Assembly (NCBI GenBank): GCA_046046315.1
Contig: JBJOKB010000041.1
Coordinates: 1-17,297, forward strand
DNA from: ATZT02 sp046046315
Lineage (GTDB): Bacteria; Actinomycetota; Actinomycetes; S36-B12; UBA5976
Reading direction: 5' to 3'
Length of the DNA: 17,297 bases
Made by a program: the position numbers and the translations under genes. The notes beneath the pieces were generated by a model. It did not search any database and was not told the origin of the DNA. It saw nothing but the letters and a program-made list of their open reading frames with translations. This document shows positions 5,632 through 14,437 of the stretch, piece after piece. Position 1 is the stretch's first letter. The number at the start of each line of letters is the position of its first letter.

Positions 5632-6095
5632 TTCGGTGCATTCGGTCTGATCACAGTTGTTTGCGTTTCATTAATTAATTCTTGCCCACTATCTGCTTCC
5701 AGCCAAGAATCATAAAGATTTTTGTACCAAGGTTGAGGTGGTAATGGTTCTCCTGCCCAAGCGGTTGCAGCAGGAGCATTAGTTATAACTTCAGGTTGAC
5801 CGTCTAAACCAATAACTGAAAACACAATTTCTCCTGGCATTACGTAATGCAAACGAGCTCTTGCTTGGGCTGCAATAAAGTTTGGATCATTCCATTTGGC
5901 TTGTATTTCTCTTAGGAGTTGAACCTGTTTTTCACTTTGCTGAACTTGTAATTTAAGGGCAGCAATTCTTGCTCGTTGTGCAACTAAATCTCTAACAGGG
6001 GAAGCCAACATCAAAATCAAAATAATGAATGCTGATAACAAAATCACTAAGCGACCATTTATGGATGGTCGCTTAAATTTTGGTTTGCCTTTCAT
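5628..6095 (-). CDS. septum formation initiator protein, FtsB/DivIC family
   Basis: 155 residues. A basic cytoplasmic start (MKGKPKFKRP) leads to one transmembrane helix at about 16-33, then a coiled coil at about 35-65 rich in Gln, Leu and Arg. A conserved extracellular segment follows (WNDPNFIAAQARARLHYVMP, 68-87). This is the layout of FtsB/DivIC, a bitopic divisome protein that forms a complex with FtsL and FtsQ to activate septal peptidoglycan synthesis. The C-terminal 55 residues are Pro- and Ala-containing and poorly conserved. The gene lies 18 bases after the enolase stop and overlaps DUF501 by four bases. In actinobacteria this position is normally held by the DivIC-like protein. Confidence 0.9.
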   Translation of the reverse strand: MKGKPKFKRPSINGRLVILLSAFIILILMLASPVRDLVAQRARIAALKLQVQQSEKQVQLLREIQAKWNDPNFIAAQARARLHYVMPGEIVFSVIGLDGQPEVITNAPAATAWAGEPLPPQPWYKNLYDSWLEADSGQELINETQTTVIRPNAPK

Positions 6096-6113
6096 ACCTT
6101 CTAATAAACCGCG

Positions 6114-7385
6114 TTAGAAGCGTGGAAATGCGGAGCGACCCGCATAAACAGCAGAACTTCCTAATTCTTTTTCAATTCTTAGAAGTTGGTTGTATTTAGC
6201 AACTCTTTCTCCTCGTGCAGGAGCTCCTGTTTTAATTTGTCCACCCTTGGTTGCAACTGCTAGATCAGCAATTGTGGTGTCTTCGGTTTCACCTGATCGA
6301 TGACTCATCATGGTGGCAAATTTATTTTCCTGTGCAAGTTTTACTGCATCAAGAGTTTCAGTCAAAGAACCTATTTGGTTTACCTTTACCAAAAGTGCAT
6401 TTGCTGTTGATTCAGAAATTCCACGTTGTAACCTTGTTGGGTTTGTGACAAATAAATCATCACCAACAAGTTGAACTTTTTGTCCCACAACATCGGTCAA
6501 GTGTTTCCAACCTGCCCAATCTTCTTCATTCATGCCATCTTCAATTGAAACAAGTGGGTAATCTGAAACCAATTTTGAATAGTAATCTGCCATCCATTCA
6601 GAAGTTCTTGCTTCTCCTTCAAATGAATATTTTCCCTCTTTGTAAAACTCTGTTGCAGCAACATCTAGTGCTAAAGCAATTTCTTCACCAGGTTTAAAAC
6701 CTGCTTTAGCAATTGCTTCCAAAATTAAATCAAGTGCTGCACGGTTATTTGGCAATTGAGGAGCAAATCCACCTTCATCACCTAAACCAGTAGCGAGTTT
6801 TTTGCTCTTCAATACAGATTTCAATGCGTGATAAACCTCAACACCACCTTGTAGTGCGTCAGAAAAAGTTTTAAAACCAATTGGAGCAATCATGAACTCT
6901 TGAATTTCAACATCAGTATCTGCGTGAGCTCCACCATTAAGAATGTTCATCATTGGAACTGGCAAAAGATTTGCATCTTTACCACCGATATATCTAAATA
7001 AAGATTCATTAGCAGATTGTGCTGAAGCTCTTGCCACAGCTAATGAAACTCCTAAAATTGCATTTGCCCCAAGTTTTGATTTTGTAGGGGTGCCATCAAG
7101 ATCAATCATTAGTTGATCTATTTTTCTTTGTTCAGTTGAATCTAAACCTTTAATTTTTGGGGCAATATCATTTTCGATTGCTTTAACAGCTTTTAATACA
7201 CCTTTGCCACCGTATCTTTTTTCACCATCACGCAATTCATGTGCTTCAAATGCACCAGTTGATGCACCAGATGGGACACCGGCTCTGGAAAGAGTTCCAT
7301 CAGAGAGACCGATTTCTACTTCAACAGTTGGGTTTCCACGAGAATCTAAAATTTCACGCGCAATTACTTTTTCAATCGTGGCCAC
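6114..7385 (-). CDS. eno: enolase (phosphopyruvate hydratase)
   Basis: 423 residues; catalyses 2-phosphoglycerate to phosphoenolpyruvate in glycolysis and gluconeogenesis in the cytoplasm. Full-length with all key elements: mobile loop SGASTG (39-44), GDEGGF (202-207) with catalytic Glu204, Mg ligands Asp241, Glu282 (SIEDG) and Asp309 (GDD), catalytic Lys334 in LLVKVNQIG, SHRSGETED (361-369) and Lys385. The start is GTG with AAGGAGA (7391-7397) five bases upstream; the MATIEKVIAREILDSRGNPT N-terminus confirms it. First gene of a minus-strand run with divIC-like, DUF501 and ppx genes, and divergent from the MpaB-family gene. Confidence 0.98.
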   Translation of the reverse strand: MATIEKVIAREILDSRGNPTVEVEIGLSDGTLSRAGVPSGASTGAFEAHELRDGEKRYGGKGVLKAVKAIENDIAPKIKGLDSTEQRKIDQLMIDLDGTPTKSKLGANAILGVSLAVARASAQSANESLFRYIGGKDANLLPVPMMNILNGGAHADTDVEIQEFMIAPIGFKTFSDALQGGVEVYHALKSVLKSKKLATGLGDEGGFAPQLPNNRAALDLILEAIAKAGFKPGEEIALALDVAATEFYKEGKYSFEGEARTSEWMADYYSKLVSDYPLVSIEDGMNEEDWAGWKHLTDVVGQKVQLVGDDLFVTNPTRLQRGISESTANALLVKVNQIGSLTETLDAVKLAQENKFATMMSHRSGETEDTTIADLAVATKGGQIKTGAPARGERVAKYNQLLRIEKELGSSAVYAGRSAFPRF

Positions 7386-7390
7386 TAATT

Positions 7391-7397
7391 TCTCCTT
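7391..7397 (-). promoter_or_regulatory. Shine-Dalgarno site of enolase
   Basis: AAGGAGA on the minus strand, five bases before the GTG start. The divergent gap up to 7465 must also carry both genes' promoters. TAGGAT (minus, 7423-7428) is a possible -10 element for eno, but its -35 match is poor. Confidence 0.6.
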
Positions 7398-7465
7398 GTA
7401 ATTTTAATTTTATTGTGCTCTTATCCTACCTTCGAGTGGTGCCGACATTAAAAGTGTGTAAATGT

Positions 7466-8332
7466 ATGAGCATGCTTGCACCAGAATTGACCTTTGGAAC
7501 ACCTGACACTATTTCAAATGATGAAGGTTACTTTGGTCCAGAAACTATTACTTGGAGAATTCATTCTGATGTGATGGCAGTAGTTGGTGGCGTTAGAGCA
7601 TTATTTTTACAAGCTTTAGAGCCAAGGGCTTTTGGTGGAGTTCAAGCACATTCAAGATATAGAGAAGAACCTTTTGGCAGATTATTAAGAACTGCTGAAT
7701 ACATCGGAGTTATTTCTTTTGGAACAAAAGAAGAAGCAGATAGAGCAGCGTCAAAAGTTAGAGCGATGCATAAAGCTTTAGGGCTTGACGTTCCTGAATT
7801 ATTGTTATGGGTTCATAACGGTTTTACCGATTCTCTTCTTGATATTGCTATGAGATCAGGTATGAATTTTAGTAAAGAAGATCAAGATAGATATGTAAAA
7901 GAACAATTAATTGCAGCCAAACTCATTGGTCTAGATCCAGCAATTTGTCCTTCAAATGTTGATGAATTAAAGGCTTACTATGAAAGTAAAAGACATGAAT
8001 TGGTTGCAGATAAAGCAGTTAGGGAATCAGCCAGATTTATATTCTTGCCACCAATGCATAAATTTTTTAGATATTTAACTCCCTCTCAAATAATGTGGGC
8101 AATTGTGGTTAGTTTGTCCTTTGCTGCCTTGCCTCGATGGGTAAGAAAAATGTATGGAGATTCTTGGCGAGGTTCAACTTTGGCAGGACCAAAATTTGCT
8201 GATGCTTCAACTAATTTAACTTTAAGAATTTTAAGACGAATGCTTTTAAAACTTCCCAATCGTGCTAAAAAAGGGCCCCATGTGCAGGCTGCAGAAATTA
8301 GATTGAAACGAAAGATTAATTTAGTTTTCTGA
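7466..8332 (+). CDS. MpaB/DUF2236 family putative oxygenase
   Basis: 288 residues from the ATG at 7466; a second ATG at 7472 would give 286. Characteristic DUF2236 blocks are ITWRIHSDVMAVVGGVRALF (28-47), FGGVQAHSRYREEPFGRLLR (56-75), TAEYIGVISFGT and LLLWVHNGFTDSLL (112-125). The family includes the latex-clearing rubber oxygenase and the MpaB oxygenase of mycophenolic acid synthesis; His61 and His117 are the obvious conserved histidines that could bind metal or heme. The substrate is unknown, and many actinobacterial members are uncharacterised. A hydrophobic stretch at about 208-222 and a basic C-terminus suggest membrane contact. No Shine-Dalgarno is seen before either ATG. It is the only plus-strand gene in the minus-strand housekeeping run, and it overlaps mazG tail-to-tail by 12 bases. 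Confidence 0.88.
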   Translation: MSMLAPELTFGTPDTISNDEGYFGPETITWRIHSDVMAVVGGVRALFLQALEPRAFGGVQAHSRYREEPFGRLLRTAEYIGVISFGTKEEADRAASKVRAMHKALGLDVPELLLWVHNGFTDSLLDIAMRSGMNFSKEDQDRYVKEQLIAAKLIGLDPAICPSNVDELKAYYESKRHELVADKAVRESARFIFLPPMHKFFRYLTPSQIMWAIVVSLSFAALPRWVRKMYGDSWRGSTLAGPKFADASTNLTLRILRRMLLKLPNRAKKGPHVQAAEIRLKRKINLVF

Positions 8333-8998
8333 TTTCTTAATTTCTTCTCGATAATTACTTATTGCTTTTCTTAAGGCAGATTCTGAATCAATTCCCTTTT
8401 CATTACACATTTCTACAAAAGCCAGTAGAAATTGTCCAACCTTTGCTTCCGAATTCAGTTCGTTCTCGATTTGAGAGATTTCTTTATTTTTTGTAATTGG
8501 AGCAATGTTTTCATTAATACTTTTTACTCTTGAAATTAATTTGTCAGCATGCATTAAAGCTGGCATAGCAATTGGAACACCATCAGTAATTGATTTTCTG
8601 CCTTTTTCTTTTTGTTTTATCTGTTCCCAATTAGCTTCCACTTGTTCCTTGGATAATTCACCCAAGTCGGAAAAAATATGAGGATGGCGCTTCATAAGTT
8701 TATTTGTTATTACATCTGCAACATCATCAATATTGAACGGATCATTTTTATCTTCTTGGGCTATACGAGAGTGGAAAACTACTTGTAACAAAACATCTCC
8801 CAATTCTTCTCTAATTGCTGCACGATTTCCAGATTCAACGGCTTCAGCAAATTCAAAAGATTCTTCCAGCAAATATTCAATTAAGCTTTGATGAGTTTGT
8901 TCTTGGTCCCAAGCACAACCATCTTTGGATCGCAAAATATCCATTAATTCAATAAGACCAGCTACACCACTTTTACTTGGTGGATTATGTTTTGCCAT
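8321..8998 (-). CDS. mazG: MazG nucleoside triphosphate pyrophosphohydrolase
   Basis: 225 residues. It hydrolyses NTPs and dNTPs to monophosphate and pyrophosphate, clearing noncanonical nucleotides. The first MazG domain is intact: CAWDQEQTHQSL (28-39), EESFE (45-49) and EELGD (64-68) provide the Mg-binding EExxE...EExxD set, followed by LMKRHPHIF (101-109) and NWEQIKQKEK (123-132). The second repeat, around 181-220, still aligns in its downstream helix (KGIDSESALRKA) but reads EAKVGQ where EExGD is expected, so its metal site looks lost. The gene starts 4 bases after the lipoprotein stop, so it is probably in the mfd transcription unit. Total length is a little under the 263 of E. coli MazG. 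Confidence 0.95.
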   Translation of the reverse strand: MAKHNPPSKSGVAGLIELMDILRSKDGCAWDQEQTHQSLIEYLLEESFEFAEAVESGNRAAIREELGDVLLQVVFHSRIAQEDKNDPFNIDDVADVITNKLMKRHPHIFSDLGELSKEQVEANWEQIKQKEKGRKSITDGVPIAMPALMHADKLISRVKSINENIAPITKNKEISQIENELNSEAKVGQFLLAFVEMCNEKGIDSESALRKAISNYREEIKKSEN

Positions 8999-9002
8999 TT
9001 AT

Positions 9003-9620
9003 TTAGCGATTGGAAAGTAGGTCAGCAGGTGATGCAAATGCTGGTTCACTCAATTCATTTGCTGGTGGTGCAATAGATCCATCTTTTGCAATCCAGGTTC
9101 CATATCGAGGATTAATTTGTATTTTCTTTGAATTAGCAATTTTAAGAAGCAATCCTTCGCCTCTTGCTCTTTGAACTAAAACTGGAGCCATAGGTTCAAG
9201 GGATTTACCAATTGCTTCAATTGCACGATTTTGACTTAAAACATCTTTTATCAATGAAGGTGGCACATTTCTAGATCCTGCAAAAACTTTCAGCGCTTCA
9301 GATCCTCCATTTTGTTTTTCTAAAGCTGCGTAATCTTTAGCAACCAAGCTTTGGTCAACAAAGGCATTTGTTTCGATGACAGCATCGTTAATTATTTGAC
9401 CAATAATTAATCTAGCTAAAACTGCTCTTGTTTGAGCGGTTCCTTGATCGTTATTTTCAATTGGAACAACAGAGCGCAAATCATCCATGTAAACACTTAA
9501 TTGGTCAGAAGTGATTCGATTTTCTCCCACAAAAGCTGCTGTGCCTGGGTTTTGTTGGCCACATGCAACGAGAACACAGGAAACAAAAAGTAGACATATT
9601 GCATTCTTTAGTTGTTTCAT
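9003..9620 (-). CDS. SurA N-terminal-like lipoprotein (putative extracytoplasmic chaperone)
   Basis: 205 residues. The signal peptide MKQLKNAICLLFVSCVLVAC ends in a lipobox with lipidated Cys20. The mature part begins GQQNPGTAAFVGENRITSDQL, the typical start of a SurA/PrsA N-terminal chaperone domain (an 'A..NG..IT..ql' pattern), followed by helical sequence to about 160. There is no parvulin peptidyl-prolyl isomerase domain; the C-terminus has a short INPRYGTWIAKDG element like the extreme C-terminal part of SurA-type proteins. It probably binds unfolded exported proteins at the outer face of the membrane. The ATG overlaps the mfd stop as ATGA. This position after mfd is common in actinobacteria. 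Confidence 0.8.
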   Translation of the reverse strand: MKQLKNAICLLFVSCVLVACGQQNPGTAAFVGENRITSDQLSVYMDDLRSVVPIENNDQGTAQTRAVLARLIIGQIINDAVIETNAFVDQSLVAKDYAALEKQNGGSEALKVFAGSRNVPPSLIKDVLSQNRAIEAIGKSLEPMAPVLVQRARGEGLLLKIANSKKIQINPRYGTWIAKDGSIAPPANELSEPAFASPADLLSNR

Positions 9621-12600
9621 TCTGATGTTCCTTTCAGTTCATCTTCAAAGACTTGATTGAACAACTCAGTTATCCAATTCAGTAATTCTTGATTCTTTAA
9701 TACTTGACCATTAACAAGTGAAGTCAATGGTGCAGGTACTTGAATCGTTCGTACTGTTGCTCGAACTTGAGTTCCCGGGTACAGGCGATTAAGTCTAAGG
9801 ATTCGAGAGTCTGGTAATTCAAGAGGTGCAAATCGAATGACTTTTCCTTGCTGCACAATTTCACTAATGCCAACTTTTCTTGCCAGAACTCTTAATTTGG
9901 CGATTGATAACAATATTTCAACAGGTGGGCCAAATTTTCCAAAACGATCCAGTAATTCTTCTGCAATACCAGCAACTTCGGTTTCATCTCTGACTTCAGC
10001 AAGTCGACGATAAATTTGCATACGAAGTCTTTCTTCCTTGATGTAATCATGTGGAATATGGGCATCAAGTGATAATTCAATTTTTATTTCAGTGTCAACT
10101 TTTGGTGCTTCACCTTTTGCAACAGCTAAAGCTTCCCCAACTAATCGAACGTATAAATCAAAACCAACTTCAGCAATATGTCCAGATTGCTCTCCACCCA
10201 AAATATTTCCCGCACCACGAATTTCTAAATCTTTAAGTGCAACAGCCATTCCGGAACCTAAATCAGTGTGTTGAGCAATAGTTGCTAAACGGTCATATGC
10301 AGTTTCGGTTAAAGGTTTATCTTCTGGATAGAAGAAATATGCATAAGCTCTTTCTCGTGCTCTTCCAACTCGTCCTCTAATTTGATGTAACTGAGATAAA
10401 CCAAATGCATCTGCTCTATCGACAATTAAAGTATTGGCATTTGGAATATCTAATCCAGATTCAACAATTGTGGTTGAAACCAATACGTCATATTTTTGTG
10501 CCCAGAAATCTAAAATTACTTGTTCCAATTCGTGTTCATTCATTTGTCCATGAGCAATAGCAAATTTTGCTTCAGGAACAAGTTCTTGTAATTCTTGTGT
10601 TACTCGATCAATACTAGAGACTCTGTTATGAACAAAAAATACTTGCCCGTCTCTTAAAAGTTCCCGTCTAATAGCTGCAGCAACTTGTCGTTTGTCATAG
10701 GCGCCCACAAAAGTTAAAACGGGTAATCGATCTTCTGGTGGTGTTTGGATGACGGACATTTCCCTAATTCCGGTTAAAGACATTTCTAAAGTTCGAGGAA
10801 TTGGTGTTGCAGACATGGTTAAGAAATCAACGTTAGTTCTCAAAGCTTTTAGGTGTTCTTTATGTTCAACACCAAATCTTTGTTCTTCGTCAATTATTAC
10901 CAAACCAAGATCTTTAAATCTAACGTCAGAAGTAAGCAATCTATGAGTGCCGATGACAACATCAACTGTGCCATCTGCAATTCCAGCTAAAGTTTCATTT
11001 ATTTCTTTAGTACTTTGAAATCTTGATAAAGGTTTTACATTTATTGGAAAAGGGGAATATCTTTCACTAAATGTATTGAAATGTTGTTGGACTAACAGAG
11101 TTGTAGGTACAAGGACTGCTACCTGTTTTCCATCTTGAGTTGCTTTAAAGGCGGCCCGAACTGCTATTTCGGTTTTCCCATAGCCAACATCTCCTGCAAT
11201 AACTCGATCCATGGGAACACTTTTTTCCATATCTTTTTTGACATCATTAATGCAAGAAAGTTGATCTGGAGTTTCTACATAAGCAAATGCATCTTCTAGT
11301 TCTCTTTGCCAAGGAGTATCAGGTGAAAAAGCAAAGCCTTTTGACGCTTGTCTTGCTGCATAAAGTCTGATTAATTCTGCAGCAATTTGTTTAACTGCTT
11401 TTCTTGCTCTTCCCTTAGTTTTCTCCCAGTCAATTCCACCCAATCTGTTTAATGATGGAATTTCACCACCAATAAATTTAGTTACTTGATCTAATTGATC
11501 CGTTGGAACAAATAAACGATCTGCAGGTTGTCCTCTTTTAGATGCTGCATATTCAATAACTAAATATTCTCTTGTGGCATTGCCGATGGTTCTACTGGTC
11601 ATTTCAATGTATTTTCCTACGCCGTGTTGTTCATGGACTATGTAATCTCCAGGAACAAGAGTTAATACATCAATGCTGTTTTTTCTTTTTGTTGGAAGTT
11701 TTGAAACATCTTTCATGCTTGAGCGCATTCCAACAATGTCGGTATCTGAAATAACTAAGAGTTTTTGTTCCGGCAATGAGAAGCCATGTGAAATATCAGA
11801 AATATAAATATTTACTAAATTATTGACAGGTTCATTTTCTGTTATTTTTGCAGCTAAATCTGCTCCGGAAAATTGTTCCAAATATCTTTGAGCAGAACCT
11901 GCTCCAGCTGAAGAAATAATTATTTTCCATTTCAAACTAAGTTTGTTTCTCAGCTCTGTAATTACGGCAGAAAAATCTCCTCTAAATCCATCTAAGACTC
12001 TTGCCTTGAGATCAACAACATCAAAGTTTTGTTCATCATCAACGTGTCCAATAAATGGACTAACTTGCCACCACTTCAAATCATTTTTTAATGCATTTTT
12101 TTCCACATCAATTAAATCTTTAAATCCTCCTAAGGAAACTTCTTGAGGAATGTTTCCACCAACAGAAGCACTCATCCAAGCAGCATTAAGAAATTCTTCT
12201 GACGTCTTTAAAACTTCTGCGGCTCTAGTTTTAATTTTTTCTGCGTCACTTAATAAAACCACGCTGTTTTTTGGGAAAAGATCGGTAAATAATTGCAGCT
12301 TTCCAACAGGTTCAAATTCTTCATTTAAAAACGGCTCATAGCATGCTGGAGCCCATAAACCATATGGAGCAATTTCCAAACTTCTTTGATCAGCAACTGA
12401 AAAGTTTCTAATTTCTTCAACATCATCGCCAAAGAATTCAATTCGTAAAGGGTGTTCATGACCTGGAACAAAAACATCCAGAATGCCACCGCGAACTGCA
12501 ATGTGTCCACGTCTTTCAACCATTTCAACTCGCTCATAACCAATTTCAACAAGTTTGGTTACAGCTTGTGTTAAATCAATTGAATCTCCCACATTTAAAG

Positions 12601-13042
12601 CCAATGGTTTCAGTTCAGCCAGTGAAGCAAGTATTGGTTGCATCAAAGATCTAACGGGGGCAACAACAATATCTAATTTTTGTGCATCTTTAAATTTATT
12701 ATCTGGATGAACTAATCGTCTTATTACTCCAAGTCTTCTTCCAACAATGTCGGCAGTGGGCGCAATTTTTTCATGAGGCAAAGTTTCCCAAGCAGGAAAT
12801 TGTGCAACAGTTAAATCTTTATTCCATTGCGTTAAAGCATGTTCTAAATCTTCTGCTTCTCGAGCATTTGATGTTACAGCTAACAAAACACCCTCAGAAT
12901 TATTTGCCACATGGTTTGCAATTATTGGAAATAAAGAATTTGGACTAGCAATTTTATAAACAGATTCACTCTTTATTGCTTGAGCAATTTTGAGCCAAGG
13001 CTCAACTTTGGTTATTTCTTTAAAAACTGGGGCTAAATTCAT
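9617..13042 (-). CDS. mfd: transcription-repair coupling factor Mfd
   Basis: 1141 residues, full length. Mfd removes RNA polymerase stalled at DNA lesions and recruits UvrA. Domains in order: UvrB-like modules including the UvrA-binding region (about 1-350), a degenerate D3 region (about 350-455), the CarD-like RNA-polymerase interaction domain (about 460-535, LVPGDYIVHEQHGVGKY), and the RecG-like translocase. Walker A is GDVGYGKTE (617-625), motif II is DEEQ (718-721), motif III is SATPIPRT (744-751) and motif VI is HQIRGRVGRA (886-895). The C-terminal D7 domain spans about 990-1110. The ATG overlaps the CysQ-like stop as ATGA, and its own stop overlaps the lipoprotein start likewise, so translation is coupled across all three. 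Confidence 0.98.
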   Translation of the reverse strand: MNLAPVFKEITKVEPWLKIAQAIKSESVYKIASPNSLFPIIANHVANNSEGVLLAVTSNAREAEDLEHALTQWNKDLTVAQFPAWETLPHEKIAPTADIVGRRLGVIRRLVHPDNKFKDAQKLDIVVAPVRSLMQPILASLAELKPLALNVGDSIDLTQAVTKLVEIGYERVEMVERRGHIAVRGGILDVFVPGHEHPLRIEFFGDDVEEIRNFSVADQRSLEIAPYGLWAPACYEPFLNEEFEPVGKLQLFTDLFPKNSVVLLSDAEKIKTRAAEVLKTSEEFLNAAWMSASVGGNIPQEVSLGGFKDLIDVEKNALKNDLKWWQVSPFIGHVDDEQNFDVVDLKARVLDGFRGDFSAVITELRNKLSLKWKIIISSAGAGSAQRYLEQFSGADLAAKITENEPVNNLVNIYISDISHGFSLPEQKLLVISDTDIVGMRSSMKDVSKLPTKRKNSIDVLTLVPGDYIVHEQHGVGKYIEMTSRTIGNATREYLVIEYAASKRGQPADRLFVPTDQLDQVTKFIGGEIPSLNRLGGIDWEKTKGRARKAVKQIAAELIRLYAARQASKGFAFSPDTPWQRELEDAFAYVETPDQLSCINDVKKDMEKSVPMDRVIAGDVGYGKTEIAVRAAFKATQDGKQVAVLVPTTLLVQQHFNTFSERYSPFPINVKPLSRFQSTKEINETLAGIADGTVDVVIGTHRLLTSDVRFKDLGLVIIDEEQRFGVEHKEHLKALRTNVDFLTMSATPIPRTLEMSLTGIREMSVIQTPPEDRLPVLTFVGAYDKRQVAAAIRRELLRDGQVFFVHNRVSSIDRVTQELQELVPEAKFAIAHGQMNEHELEQVILDFWAQKYDVLVSTTIVESGLDIPNANTLIVDRADAFGLSQLHQIRGRVGRARERAYAYFFYPEDKPLTETAYDRLATIAQHTDLGSGMAVALKDLEIRGAGNILGGEQSGHIAEVGFDLYVRLVGEALAVAKGEAPKVDTEIKIELSLDAHIPHDYIKEERLRMQIYRRLAEVRDETEVAGIAEELLDRFGKFGPPVEILLSIAKLRVLARKVGISEIVQQGKVIRFAPLELPDSRILRLNRLYPGTQVRATVRTIQVPAPLTSLVNGQVLKNQELLNWITELFNQVFEDELKGTSE

Positions 13043-13815
13043 GAAACTGCCTGTAACACAACCTTGAGTAATTCTGGTCTTGCAACAATCACGTTATCTA
13101 CTCTTACATTTTCTTGATTAAGTTTTAAAGGATTTCCTTTGATGTCACAAACGGCTAGTCCTCCTGCTATTGCAATTGCTAATGGAGCGGCAATATCCCA
13201 TTCATAAAAACCTGTGGTGTGCACATAAACATCAGCATTTCCTTCAAGTATTTGCACAACTTTTGCTCCAACAGATCCAACACTTTTAATTTCTACTCCC
13301 CCAAAGGCATCATCAAATGCAGCCGTTAATTGAGGCATTTCTAAAGGTGGCCTGGAACCAGAAACAAGCAGTCTTGGGACATCATTTGATTTTGCAGAAA
13401 CTTTCACAGAGCTTGTGTCATAAACAGTTTCAAAGGCAGGCATGGAAACAGCGGCAGCTGAAATATTTGCTTGCGCTTTGCTGTCTCTTTCCCAAAGCGC
13501 AATATGCACTGCAAAATCATTTCTATTATTTGCAAAATAAAAAGTTCCATCCAGAGGATCAATAATCCAACATCTAGCAGAATTTAATCTTGCAGTTGGA
13601 TCTAATCCTTCTTCACTTAGAACTAAATCATTTGGTCTGGCTTGAGCAAATGAGTCCATTAAAAAATTGTGACTTAATCGATCAGCTGCTTCGCCATAGG
13701 CTTTTCTTTTTGTTAAATCTTCAGGAACAGCATTAGTTTTTCGATGCTCTGAAAGTATTTTTCCTGCTTCAATAGCTAATCTTGTTGCAAGTTCTAAATC
13801 AGTTTCATCTTTCAT
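13039..13815 (-). CDS. cysQ: CysQ-like 3'(2'),5'-bisphosphate nucleotidase / inositol-phosphatase family
   Basis: 258 residues of the Mg-dependent, lithium-sensitive phosphatase superfamily. Metal-site elements are LSEEG (66-70, Glu68 and Glu69), WIIDPLDGT (83-91, Asp86 and Asp89) and EWDIAAP (205-211, Asp207). The pattern GEAADRLSH...ARPNDLVLSEE...DFAVHIALW is close to what I remember of mycobacterial CysQ, so 3'-phosphoadenosine 5'-phosphate hydrolysis (sulfate-assimilation recycling) is the best guess; inositol-1-phosphate or histidinol-phosphate activity is the alternative. After DPLDGT the usual Arg-Glu-Phe is replaced by Phe-Tyr-Phe, which may alter substrate binding. The ATG follows the pth stop directly (TAAATG) and the stop overlaps mfd. 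No sulfate genes are nearby. Confidence 0.85.
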   Translation of the reverse strand: MKDETDLELATRLAIEAGKILSEHRKTNAVPEDLTKRKAYGEAADRLSHNFLMDSFAQARPNDLVLSEEGLDPTARLNSARCWIIDPLDGTFYFANNRNDFAVHIALWERDSKAQANISAAAVSMPAFETVYDTSSVKVSAKSNDVPRLLVSGSRPPLEMPQLTAAFDDAFGGVEIKSVGSVGAKVVQILEGNADVYVHTTGFYEWDIAAPLAIAIAGGLAVCDIKGNPLKLNQENVRVDNVIVARPELLKVVLQAVS

Positions 13816-14397
13816 TTAGGCATTTCCGTTATTTAGATTTTGGGCTTGATCTACACCAAGAGAAACTATGTCTGATAATGCTTTAGCACTTGCTTGTAAA
13901 TAATCTGTCATTTGTGATTTTTCAAAAAAATTAAATGGTTTCAAAACAAAATCACCTGGATCCATTGGACCTGGTGGTCGACCAATTCCTAAGCGAAGTC
14001 TCACAAATTCACCACTATTAATAGATGCTCTAATTGATTTCAAACCGTTATGACCGTTATCTCCGCCACCTTGTTTAATTCTTATTTCTCCAAAGGGAAG
14101 ATCTAATTCATCATGCATCACAATAAGGTTTTCAACTGGAATTTTGTAAAAGTTCATCAAAGAAGAAGTTGGTCCACCAGATTCATTCATATAACAGCGA
14201 AGTGTTGCAAGAATTACTCGTTTTGTTCCTAATCTGGTTTCACAAACATCTGCTGTTACTTTTTTATTGTGAGTTAGTTTTTCACCCAAATCTGAAATGA
14301 CTTGGTCGATAACCATTGCGCCAACATTGTGGCGAGTATTTTTATAATCTGGACCTGGGTTGCCAAGCCCAATGACTAACCATGGTGAGTCAGTCAT
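13816..14397 (-). CDS. pth: peptidyl-tRNA hydrolase
   Basis: 193 residues, full length. It cleaves the ester bond of peptidyl-tRNAs released by drop-off, recycling tRNA in the cytoplasm. Catalytic elements are all present: GLGNPGPDYKNTRHNVG (10-26) with Asn12 and catalytic His23, YMNESG (69-74) with Asn71, the MHDELDLPFG block with Asp96, and GGGDNGHNGLKS (110-121) with Asn117. The start is the ATG at 14397, preceded by AAGGCGAG. The gene is 40 bases after rplY, the usual actinobacterial pairing, and its stop codon touches the next ATG. Confidence 0.97.
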   Translation of the reverse strand: MTDSPWLVIGLGNPGPDYKNTRHNVGAMVIDQVISDLGEKLTHNKKVTADVCETRLGTKRVILATLRCYMNESGGPTSSLMNFYKIPVENLIVMHDELDLPFGEIRIKQGGGDNGHNGLKSIRASINSGEFVRLRLGIGRPPGPMDPGDFVLKPFNFFEKSQMTDYLQASAKALSDIVSLGVDQAQNLNNGNA

Positions 14398-14437
14398 TTA
14401 CTCGCCTTACTTTGTTGTTTAGGTTTTTAAACCTTAA

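Noticed and set aside
7241..7465. N-terminal extension of the MpaB-family gene reaching into eno
   Set aside because: The extension is antisense to the enolase 5' end, is not similar to the family, and the family N-terminus fits the ATG at 7466 or 7472.
14421..14434. AGGTT/AACCT hairpin in the rplY-pth gap
   Set aside because: The 5-bp stem is short, has no T-tract, and the genes are only 40 bases apart, so read-through is expected.
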